A stretch of DNA of 64,000 nucleotides from Spirirestis rafaelensis WJT71-NPBG6 (GTDB taxonomy: Bacteria; Cyanobacteriota; Cyanobacteriia; Cyanobacteriales; Nostocaceae): NCBI GenBank assembly GCA_019359015.1, contig JAHHID010000009.1, forward strand, positions 62,001 to 126,000. The letters are read 5' to 3'. Positions 7,756 to 16,411 of this stretch are shown here, in pieces (position 1 is the stretch's first letter; every line of letters starts with the position of its first letter). Made by a program: the position numbers and the translations under genes. A model generated the notes under the pieces. That model saw only the letters and a program-made list of their open reading frames with translations. It was not told where the DNA came from and made no database searches.

Positions 7756-9260
7756 TCAATCATCCTCAAGTCGGAGCAGTTGTTCATCTATAGTTCGTAT
7801 CCGCGCTTGAACAATTTCTTCTGAAAGAATTCGTTTACGCATTGCCTCGTTGAGTGCAGCTTTCTCGGCTAGCAGTAAACGGCGACGAATAGCATCAAGT
7901 TTTGTGTGTTCCCCACTTGTTGTGTCAAACTCCTGTGGACGGCGATTATAAAATTCACGCAATGTCTTTTCTGCTCCTGCTACTCGCACCTGATAAGCCG
8001 ATCGCATTTCTTCATAAACGGCTTTTGGCAACACCCCTGACTTCAACAGGCTATCTAATTCATCTTGTGCAGCCTTACCGGTGATTAACTGAGCTTGTAA
8101 TTCTTCAACTTGCTGTTGAGCCTCTGAAAATTTAGATAATTTTAAGCGTTTTACCACCCACGGCAAGCTTAAACCCTGTCCCACTAACGACACCAGCACA
8201 CTGCCGAAGACTAAAGCGATGAGATATTCTCGCCCTGGTAGCGTGGTGGGTAAGCTCAACGCCAGAGCCATTGAGAGTGAACCTTTAATGTTGCCGAAAA
8301 AGAGTAAATGTTGCCAGCGCAGCGGAATTGGGCCGTCAATCCAACGAATCCCTGCTAGCAGCGGATAGACTGTAAAGTCCTCCAGAGTGTTAACAGGTTT
8401 ATTTCTACACCAATCAGCAGAAAAATAAAGGTGTTGACGGTAAAACTGGCATATTCCCAGAAACTCAACAAGGTGATCCGACTGGAAGCAGAAGTATTGC
8501 CAGAAATCCCAAAATTCCCGAAAATTAATCCAGCTATAACTACAGCCACAGCACCTGATACACCAAGAAATTGCCCTACCTGAAAAGTTCCTAATGCAAC
8601 TGCTACCGTCAGTAAGAGACTGCTAAGGGGATCATCTAAACGGGCAAATACAGGTATGCTCAAGTAGCCTAAGACTAACCCCACGAGGCAGCCTCCTAGA
8701 GAGATAAATAGCAGTTGTTGGATTCCCTCTAGTAACGTGAGCGAACCTGTGGAATATACTTGCAAAATCAGGTTGAACGAAACTAGGGCAGCCGCATCGT
8801 TGAATAGAGTTTCTCCTTCAACGATGGTGGAAAGCCGGGAGGGTACGGGTATCTCCTTAAAGACGGCAATCATTGAAACAGTATCAGTGTTTGCCAGGAT
8901 GACTCCTACAAATAGAGCGGGTATCCAAGCCAGTGCCAGCCCAAATTTTAAAAGGACGGCAACAATAGCACTAGAAAGCACAGCCCCCGGACCAGCCAGG
9001 AGAGCAATCGGTTTAAAGGTGCTGCGTAGGCGGCTAACATCTGTATTGATACCAGCTTCAAAGATTAGAATTGGCAGGAAAAGATTCAAAACAAGGGTTG
9101 GATCTAAACCAATGCGACGAGACAATAGCTCAGTAATTGGTAAACCTGCCAATACTAAACCTGTTACATAAGGCATTCGCAACCGACGGGATAGCAGGGC
9201 TACACCAGTGGCAAGGACCAGAAGAATAATTAAAATCTGTACTAATTCAGCTACATCCAC
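7756..9260 (-). pseudogene. CPA1-type cation:proton antiporter, disrupted by frameshift/internal deletion
   Basis: From ATG 9260 the frame encodes ten or so membrane helices of a Na+/H+ antiporter (LVLAGLPITELLSRRI, ILANTDTVSMIAVFKEIP, VEGETLFNDAAALVSF, LIGVEINLLTLWRTL) and then hits a TAG at 8357-8355. A different frame picks up directly with VYPLLAGIRWIDGPIPLRW, FFGNIKGSLSMALALSLP and a coiled C-terminal tail ending at 7756. In intact relatives a further stretch, part of a helix, joins TLWRTL to the YPLL segment; from memory it is about 15-20 residues. Here it is missing, so a small out-of-frame deletion is the best explanation. A downstream ATG at 8271 could only make a tail fragment. Sequencing error is possible. 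Confidence 0.78.
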
Positions 9261-9302
9261 TTTGGTTCTAGAAATTTGTTGTGACTTCTGCGATAAACGC
9301 CA

Positions 9303-9542
9303 TTACCAAGTTGGATCGCTAAACAGATTAATCGTCAACTCTTCATCTGCTGGGGGTACTGAGGTAATACAAGCGCGAATGATATTACCATCATCTAATT
9401 CCACACTGCAAGCATGACATGACCCCATCAAACAACCAGTGGGAATGAATACCCCGGCTTTATCTGCTACATCCAGCAGGGATTCTCCCACTTCGGCATC
9501 AACCGTGACATCATCTGGTAAAAAGCGAATACGGACACTCAT
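9303..9542 (-). CDS. Small [2Fe-2S] ferredoxin-like protein
   Basis: 79 residues beginning MSVRIRFLPDD. Four cysteines, C37, C42, C45 and C58, make the CxxxxCxxC...C pattern of plant-type [2Fe-2S] ferredoxins (GCLMGSCHACSVE and IRACITSVPP). The gap between the third and fourth Cys (12 residues) is much shorter than in photosynthetic PetF. A longer open frame extends to 9701 but overlaps cobQ; the ATG at 9542 gives a clean ferredoxin and lies 11 bp after the cobQ stop. Likely cotranscribed with cobQ; a redox role in that pathway is only a guess from position. Confidence 0.88.
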   Translation of the reverse strand: MSVRIRFLPDDVTVDAEVGESLLDVADKAGVFIPTGCLMGSCHACSVELDDGNIIRACITSVPPADEELTINLFSDPTW

Positions 9543-9553
9543 AAAACACCACC

Positions 9554-11035
9554 CTACGGAGACAAAAATGGAGTTAAGTCTAAATGGCGTTCTATTTCCG
9601 TGGCAAGGGAGTCTAGAATACTTTCTCGCTCTTCGCGGTAGTTGGCAACGCCTGTAGGTAGAGATTTTAAACCCCGTTGTTGACGCAGGCGATTTAACCA
9701 AGCGCGACGCCAGGGACCATTGTCAAAAATCCCGTGGAGATAAGTACCCCAAACTGATTGGCAACTATCTACTAAACCTAAATTAATATCGTCAAATAAA
9801 GGTTGGAAAGCTTTGGAATCTGTTCCTGGCATTTCGATGCGCGATCGCCCTTGGTGAATTTCAAAGCCATTTACGGGCAAGCCCATTTGCGGAAAATTCG
9901 AGGTTACTTGACGCTGGCGAGCGATTTTCTGCCCTGTAATCACGGTTTTTATCGGTAATAGATTCAAACCCTGATATCTGCCGGCGTGCCCTTCTATCCC
10001 CTCAGGATCGGCTATCATCTGACCGAGCATTTGATACCCGCCGCAGATACCCAAGACTGTTCCACCAGATGCGGCATAATGTTGAATTGCTTCTGCCATA
10101 CCGCTTTTTTGCAATAATAGCAAGTCGGGAATTGTGGTTTTTGTCCCTGGAATAATTACGGCATCTGGATGTCCTAAATCTTGCTTTGGGCTTAAGTATT
10201 TTACGTTAACTGAGGATTCTGATTCTAAGGGGTCAAAGTCGGTAAAATTGGCAATTCTCGGTAAGCGAATAACAGCAATGTTCAGTTCGCTGATGTTTTT
10301 GTGAGATTTCCGATCCAGTAGGTCAAGCGAGTCTTCCGCTGGAAACATATGTTCTAAGTAAGGAATTACGCCAACAACGGGGATATTAGTACGTTCTTCT
10401 AACCATTTGATTCCCGGTTCTAAAAGCGATCGCTGTCCGCGAAACTTGTTAATTACTACACCGCGAATTAAAGCGCGTTCGTCTGGGTCTAGTAACTCCA
10501 ATGTTCCCACAACATGGGCAAAAGCACCGCCCCGGTCAATATCAACTACAAGTAGCGTGGCTGCATTCAAATGTTTTGCTACCCGCATATTGGTTAAGTC
10601 GCGGTGCTTAAGATTAATTTCCGCCGGACTACCGGCACCTTCGCAAACCACTATATCAAACTCTGTACTTAAATGCTGAAGCGATTCTTCAATTGCTCGC
10701 CAACCCACTTCAAAATATTGCTCGTAGTAATCTGCTGCACTTACTTTGCCTACAGGCTTACCCTTGATAATTACCTGGGAGGTCATGTCTCCTTGGGGTT
10801 TAAGTAAAATTGGGTTCATTTCCACCCAAGGGACGATTCCAGCCGCCCAAGCTTGTACTGCTTGCGCGTAACCCATTTCCCCGCCATTAGCAGTCACATA
10901 CGCATTCAAAGCCATATTTTGACCTTTAAAGGGAGCCACTCGCCAGCCACGCCGCGCCAGAATGCGACAAATAGCTGCGGTTATCAGTGATTTCCCTGCG
11001 TGGGATGTTGTTCCCACTACCATAATTGATTTCAT
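9554..11035 (-). CDS. cobQ: Cobyric acid synthase (adenosylcobyric acid, glutamine-hydrolysing)
   Basis: 493 residues, the normal length. It amidates four side-chain carboxylates of adenosylcobyrinic acid a,c-diamide in cobalamin biosynthesis, using glutamine and ATP. The N-terminal dethiobiotin-synthetase-like ATPase has TTSHAGKSLITAAICRILAR and APFKGQNMALNAYVTANGGE; LLVVDIDRGGAFAHVVGTLE follows. The C-terminal class I amidotransferase has the nucleophile Cys in VLGICGGYQMLG and the catalytic His in GTYLHGIFDN. A small ferredoxin gene follows 11 bp downstream. No cobalamin riboswitch was recognised in the 250 bp upstream. Confidence 0.96.
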   Translation of the reverse strand: MKSIMVVGTTSHAGKSLITAAICRILARRGWRVAPFKGQNMALNAYVTANGGEMGYAQAVQAWAAGIVPWVEMNPILLKPQGDMTSQVIIKGKPVGKVSAADYYEQYFEVGWRAIEESLQHLSTEFDIVVCEGAGSPAEINLKHRDLTNMRVAKHLNAATLLVVDIDRGGAFAHVVGTLELLDPDERALIRGVVINKFRGQRSLLEPGIKWLEERTNIPVVGVIPYLEHMFPAEDSLDLLDRKSHKNISELNIAVIRLPRIANFTDFDPLESESSVNVKYLSPKQDLGHPDAVIIPGTKTTIPDLLLLQKSGMAEAIQHYAASGGTVLGICGGYQMLGQMIADPEGIEGHAGRYQGLNLLPIKTVITGQKIARQRQVTSNFPQMGLPVNGFEIHQGRSRIEMPGTDSKAFQPLFDDINLGLVDSCQSVWGTYLHGIFDNGPWRRAWLNRLRQQRGLKSLPTGVANYREERESILDSLATEIERHLDLTPFLSP

Positions 11036-11289
11036 AAAAAACTATTGATTTTTCCAGATAAGGGCTGAATTTTAAGGGAAAGGGGGATGGGGAAAAAGGA
11101 AAAGGGAAAAAGGGGAAGAATATCATACATGTATTTAAATAACTCTTTATTTCCATACATGAGTATTTCTACGCTTTACCCTTTTCCCCTCTTTCTCAAT
11201 CGCTATAGTAAAGACTTCATAAAGGGGATGAGACTTCGGTATATATTGTTCCCTTTGATTCCCTAATGCTAACTCTTTATCTTTAAAAT

Positions 11290-11694
11290 CTAAAAAGGTA
11301 GTCTAAACCAGCGAATTAAAGAGTCATAAAGGCGATCGCGCCATGAAGCTGAACGACTTGGGTTTTGTTGTAATTTTTCTACGACTTGGCGACCAAGGGG
11401 AGTGAGGCGAAAACTATCTGTAATTCCCTGACCATCAACTTCGCGTCGCAATATACCGACTTGAATTAGCCAATCCAACGCGTTGTCACATGTTAATTCT
11501 GACAAAGGTCGTTTGGTGTAGGCACTTTTTACACCAGAATCAAGGGCGATCGCACCGACTGGTACACTCTGATGACGCATCGTTACAAATAAACACAGAT
11601 TGAAGGGAGAACATACAAGCGATCGCTCGGCTCGTTCTACTGTGCTGGGAGGATAAGGAAAACTATTTTGGCTTTGCAAATCAACCGCAGGCAT
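11290..11694 (-). CDS. Npun_F0494-type conserved cyanobacterial protein, winged-helix-like
   Basis: 134 residues. The segment YPPSTVERAERSLVCSPFNL followed by CDNALDWLIQVGILRREVDG and SFRLTPLGRQVVEKLQ resembles a small winged-helix fold and matches, as far as I recall, the Npun_F0494 family found across cyanobacteria. The C-terminus (RDRLYDSLIRWFRLPF) is basic and aromatic. Function is unknown; the wing-like LTPLGRQV pattern suggests nucleic-acid binding but nothing here proves it. Confidence 0.75.
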   Translation of the reverse strand: MPAVDLQSQNSFPYPPSTVERAERSLVCSPFNLCLFVTMRHQSVPVGAIALDSGVKSAYTKRPLSELTCDNALDWLIQVGILRREVDGQGITDSFRLTPLGRQVVEKLQQNPSRSASWRDRLYDSLIRWFRLPF

Positions 11695-11785
11695 TTTGTA
11701 TTTGGGTTTTTTTCAAGAACATAAAAGAATTTGTCTGTTTCCGCACTAATTATTTTCGATGTGTCACAGCTTTCTTTACTTATTC

Positions 11786-11803
11786 ATTGTAAATTATTGT
11801 AAA
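11786..11803 (+). promoter_or_regulatory. Direct repeat in the peroxiredoxin promoter region
   Basis: Two copies of ATTGTAAA start at 11786 and 11796, ten bases (one helical turn) apart, about 45 bp upstream of the prxQ start. The spacing suggests a regulator site overlapping a promoter; Fur/PerR-type control would suit a peroxiredoxin but is not shown. A GGAAAGG ribosome site precedes the ATG. Confidence 0.3.
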
Positions 11804-11845
11804 ATCTCAGATGCACCAACAATCAACAAATAGGAAAGGTCAAGT

Positions 11846-12283
11846 ATGCCTCTAGCAGTTGGTACGGATGCACCTGCATTTACCGCCAAAGACACCAATG
11901 GTAACACCGTTTCTTTATCTGATTTTGCAGGTAAGACGGTAGTTTTGTATTTCTATCCCAAAGATGATACTCCAGGCTGTACCAAACAAGCCTGTAGCTT
12001 CCGGGATGCTCAAGCTGAATATCAAAATAAAAATTTCGTCGTCTTAGGTGTTAGCGCCGATGACGAAGCCTCTCATCAAGCGTTTACCGAAAAATTTAAT
12101 CTCAATTTTCCCCTTTTAGCTGACAACGACAAAACTCTAATCAAAGCTTACGATGTCGATGGCGGCGGTTATGCCAAACGCGTCACTTATGTGATTGACC
12201 CTAACGGTAAAATCACCCACGTTGATGCTAATGTCAGCACAGCCAGCCACGCCAGCGATGTATTAACTGCTCTTGGGCTATAG
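11846..12283 (+). CDS. bcp: Thioredoxin-dependent peroxiredoxin, PrxQ/BCP type
   Basis: 145 residues. It reduces peroxides at an active-site cysteine and is recycled by thioredoxin. The motif YPKDDTPGCTKQACSFRD carries the peroxidatic Cys45 and the resolving Cys50, spaced CxxxxC, the signature of PrxQ/BCP. FVVLGVSADDEASHQ and PLLADNDKTLIKAY are also typical. No signal peptide, so cytosolic. It is alone on its strand, facing away from cobQ and rsmG. Confidence 0.95.
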   Translation: MPLAVGTDAPAFTAKDTNGNTVSLSDFAGKTVVLYFYPKDDTPGCTKQACSFRDAQAEYQNKNFVVLGVSADDEASHQAFTEKFNLNFPLLADNDKTLIKAYDVDGGGYAKRVTYVIDPNGKITHVDANVSTASHASDVLTALGL

Positions 12284-12355
12284 CCGAATAGCAAAAATAT
12301 AACTAAGCAATAGGGTTCGCATAAGCCCGCAGGCTGAAACTTAAACGACAACGGA

Positions 12356-12394
12356 GGCAGTGCTCTATTGGGGAAACCCAAGTGGAGCACTGCC
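12356..12394. repeat. Large palindromic hairpin repeat downstream of the peroxiredoxin gene
   Basis: Arms GGCAGTGCTC (12356-12365) and GAGCACTGCC (12385-12394) are perfectly complementary. An inner stem TTGGG/CCCAA closes on a GAAA tetraloop. GGCAGTGC modules recur near 645 and 3370, so this is a dispersed repeat. In the peroxiredoxin transcript it could also act as a terminator or stabilising 3' hairpin. The rest of the 12284-12606 gap shows nothing coding. Confidence 0.7.
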
Positions 12395-12606
12395 TTAATT
12401 TGGGATGGAAACGCTATGCCAGGTGCGCGTCTCCCATTTCCTCGACTGCTGAAACAGTTTTCTGTCAACCGTGCAAGTGAAATGTCTCCGGAAGTTAAGC
12501 ATAGTCGTCTTGGAAACCAGGAAAATTGCGCTATTACGTAACTTTACCAAAAACGGAAAATCACATCACCTTTGTGGAATGTTTCAAAACTAGTGAGAAA
12601 TACGCG

Positions 12607-13365
12607 CTAAAGCGGCTTTTGAGTGGGTACACCAACAGCGCGGGGAAATTTAGCTGGCGTATTAGTTACCTTCCGCAAGTACAAACAGTGACGAATGCTG
12701 TTACTTAAGGGAGTTGTAAATTTTTCAATTAATTCAATCGTCCCACCTAGTTGTTCAACAGCATTCTGTAAAGCTGTCGTTTCATCTTCTGTCCAATTGC
12801 CCCGGTAAATTACCCCTAAACCTTTAGTTTTCAATAATGGTAGAGCATATTCTGCACAAGCAGATCCTGTGCCTACAGCGCGGATTAAGGCAAGATCGTA
12901 GCGTTCTCGATGCTGGGGTTGTTGACCTATTTCTTCGGCTCTCCCAACAAGGGTTTTCGCGTTGCTTAAAGTAAGTTCGGTTAATATTTGTTCAATAAAA
13001 GTAATTTTTTTTCGAGTTGAATCTAAAAGAGTAATTTGACAATTAGCGATCGCAAATGCGACAGGAATACCCGGAAAACCCGCACCTGTACCAATATCAA
13101 TGAACGCGGGAGAAGTAGAGGAAACAGCAAAGTTTATCTTACCTGATAGCAATGGCGCAATTCCCCGTAAGGAATCCCAAAGATGTTTTTCCCAAAATTC
13201 TTCGGGGTCGATGATGCGAGTTAAATTTAACTGGCGGTTGCCTTCTAGAATTAATTCATAAAGTCGCTGGAATTGCTTTTGCTGTTGAGTAGTAGGTTGC
13301 CAATTTAAAGTTTGCTGCCAAATGTCTACCATAGATGGCAGTAAGGGAGTTGTGAAGTTAGTCAT
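12607..13365 (-). CDS. rsmG: 16S rRNA (guanine527-N7)-methyltransferase
   Basis: 252 residues. It methylates N7 of G527 in 16S rRNA using S-adenosylmethionine. The SAM-binding motif is FIDIGTGAGFPGIPVAFA; other family marks are NLTRIIDPEEFWEKHLWDSL, ITLLDSTRKKITFIEQ and RAVGTGSACAEYALPLL. Length fits the family. It lies upstream of nothing obvious on its strand and is separated from psbA by the psbA terminator region. The last 30 or so codons (NTPAKFPRAVGVPTQKPL) are the usual cyanobacterial extension. Confidence 0.95.
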   Translation of the reverse strand: MTNFTTPLLPSMVDIWQQTLNWQPTTQQQKQFQRLYELILEGNRQLNLTRIIDPEEFWEKHLWDSLRGIAPLLSGKINFAVSSTSPAFIDIGTGAGFPGIPVAFAIANCQITLLDSTRKKITFIEQILTELTLSNAKTLVGRAEEIGQQPQHRERYDLALIRAVGTGSACAEYALPLLKTKGLGVIYRGNWTEDETTALQNAVEQLGGTIELIEKFTTPLSNSIRHCLYLRKVTNTPAKFPRAVGVPTQKPL

Positions 13366-13461
13366 TGTTCATTAATAACGCATTAACTACCACAAGCTTA
13401 TTTCAGCGCTGTAGACGCGCAGGGACTTACCGCAGGGTAGCGCTAACTATGAAATCATACT

Positions 13462-13497
13462 AAAAAGCGCCCCCCGGTTTCCCAGGAGACGCTTTTT
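13462..13497 (-). terminator. Rho-independent terminator of psbA
   Basis: Read on the minus strand, AAAAAGCG...CGCTTTTT arms extend through five more G-C or G-T pairs around a short loop, 20 bp after the psbA stop. The A/T ends make it bidirectional in form. A strong terminator fits a heavily transcribed monocistronic psbA. Confidence 0.85.
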
Positions 13498-13517
13498 ATT
13501 TAGCTAAGACTTGAAGA

Positions 13518-14735
<1,218 letters not shown>

Positions 14736-14761
14736 TTATGAATGGTGTAGGATAGAGTCGT

Positions 14762-14777
14762 CCACCTTTTGAGGTGG
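14762..14777 (-). terminator. Small hairpin between the MBOAT gene and psbA
   Basis: CCACCT and AGGTGG arms with a 4-nt loop, 40 bp beyond the stop of the MBOAT gene and upstream of psbA. No U run follows on the minus strand, so termination is uncertain. The 14601-14818 spacer is the psbA promoter/leader region; I see no unambiguous -35/-10 there. Confidence 0.35.
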
Positions 14778-14818
14778 TTGAGAATACTACTTAAGTTGAG
14801 AACTGAAGCCAGCGAATG

Positions 14819-16312
14819 CTAGAAATCAAAGTAAATATAAGGCAAGCTGCCTTCAGGTGCTAATAACCAAACAGCGTAGAGACATAATGGCACGAAGAAA
14901 AGCTTGACGGGCCAATGGAACTGTAATTTTAAGTTACGGTTAAAGGCATACACTACAGACATAAGTGCAGCTAAAATCGTTAACACCCAAGCGAGTTGGG
15001 ATTGGCTAAGATTCAAAGCTTCTACATAGACCTTTTCGGCAAACTGCGCGTCTGCGGAATGACCCCAAAGATGCTGAATTACTAAAGAAGAGTCTTGGAG
15101 GTTGGGTAAGCGGAACCAGATCCAAGAGGTGAAAACCATTATTTGAGTCAGCAGCCAAGCTAATACTATACCTATGGGATTTTGCCAGAAGTGTTCGAGA
15201 TTTTCAAAGCGATCGCTTATTGCATCAGTAAGTCGATGAAACACCAAGGCTAAACCATGATAAACACCCCAGACTACATAACCCAATGCTGCACCATGCC
15301 AAATGCCAGCAATTAACATCACAATAAATAAATTCAAGCAGGTCCGATCCAAACCGCGACGAGAACCACCCAAAGGAAAATATATATAGTTACGCAGCCA
15401 ATCACCGAGAGTCATATGCCACCGTCGCCAAAAATCAGCAATATTTGTACTGAAATAAGGAAAGTCAAAATTCTCTGGCAAAACCAAGCCAAAAAGCAAA
15501 GCACTACCACGGGCAATGTCTACGTAACCATTAAAATCTAAATACAATTGCAAACCGTAGGCAAATGTAGCCAACCATAAATCAGTACTACCTGCCCTTT
15601 GCAAATTACCAAAACATAAATCTACAAAAATCCCCAGACGGTCTGCAAAAATACCTTTTTTGACTGCACCCCTAGCAATTAACCATAATCCCTCTGCCAG
15701 AATATCAGGAGTAGGAAATTTCAGCGCACTGAATTGATTTTCTAACTTATGAAAGCGAGTAATCGGACCAGAAATCAACTTTGCAAAGAAAAATTTGTAG
15801 CTAGCAAACTTGATAAATTCCTCAGTAGCCGGCGCACCGCGATAAACATCAACTAAATATGCAATGCACTCAAATGTAAAAAATGAAATGCCTAATGGTG
15901 CAATTACTTTAAAAGAATCGCTTGATGCAGGTAACTGGAAAACAAACTTAAAAAAAGGTTGCAAATATTTGAAACCTAATAGAAGTAAAACATTTAAAAT
16001 TACACCCAGCCACAAAATTTTTAAACGCCGTCGATTCCAATCTGCTTGAGCAAATTGCCACTCTTCGTTAGAAATTCGCCAATCGAGAGTATGTTCTCCT
16101 GGTGAGGTGTTTTCTCCTAACGCCAAACCAAGACGAAAGTTAATAAAAACTAGTGCTAATAGTAGCGGTATGTATTGAGCTTGCAAAGATGCATAAAACA
16201 CCAAGCTAGCAATCAACAATGTCCATAGCCGGAATTTTTCTTCTGCTAAAGACCAATAAATGCCCAGTACACTGAGTAAGAACAGCCCGTAAAAAATTGA
16301 TATAAAGCTCAT
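14819..16312 (-). CDS. MBOAT-family O-acyltransferase (AlgI-like)
   Basis: 497 residues with about ten membrane helices. It would move acetyl groups across the inner membrane onto a polysaccharide or lipid. The MBOAT signature FWRRWHMTLGDWLRNYIYFP (about 294-313) followed by LGGSRRGLDRTCLN, and the catalytic His in GIWHGAALGYVVWG (His339), are clear. The start at 16312 gives a hydrophobic N-terminal helix as expected. The DUF1574-like gene lies 99 bp upstream on the same strand, mirroring AlgI with AlgJ/AlgX-type partners, so the two probably O-acetylate an exopolysaccharide. Confidence 0.93.
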   Translation of the reverse strand: MSFISIFYGLFLLSVLGIYWSLAEEKFRLWTLLIASLVFYASLQAQYIPLLLALVFINFRLGLALGENTSPGEHTLDWRISNEEWQFAQADWNRRRLKILWLGVILNVLLLLGFKYLQPFFKFVFQLPASSDSFKVIAPLGISFFTFECIAYLVDVYRGAPATEEFIKFASYKFFFAKLISGPITRFHKLENQFSALKFPTPDILAEGLWLIARGAVKKGIFADRLGIFVDLCFGNLQRAGSTDLWLATFAYGLQLYLDFNGYVDIARGSALLFGLVLPENFDFPYFSTNIADFWRRWHMTLGDWLRNYIYFPLGGSRRGLDRTCLNLFIVMLIAGIWHGAALGYVVWGVYHGLALVFHRLTDAISDRFENLEHFWQNPIGIVLAWLLTQIMVFTSWIWFRLPNLQDSSLVIQHLWGHSADAQFAEKVYVEALNLSQSQLAWVLTILAALMSVVYAFNRNLKLQFHWPVKLFFVPLCLYAVWLLAPEGSLPYIYFDF

Positions 16313-16411
16313 TTAATTCATAACTTATGATTTAAAATAAACAATTGTTAGCAGTTAATTTTAATTTTTTCGTAACAACTAACCACTAACAATTAACCAG
16401 TAACCACTTAT

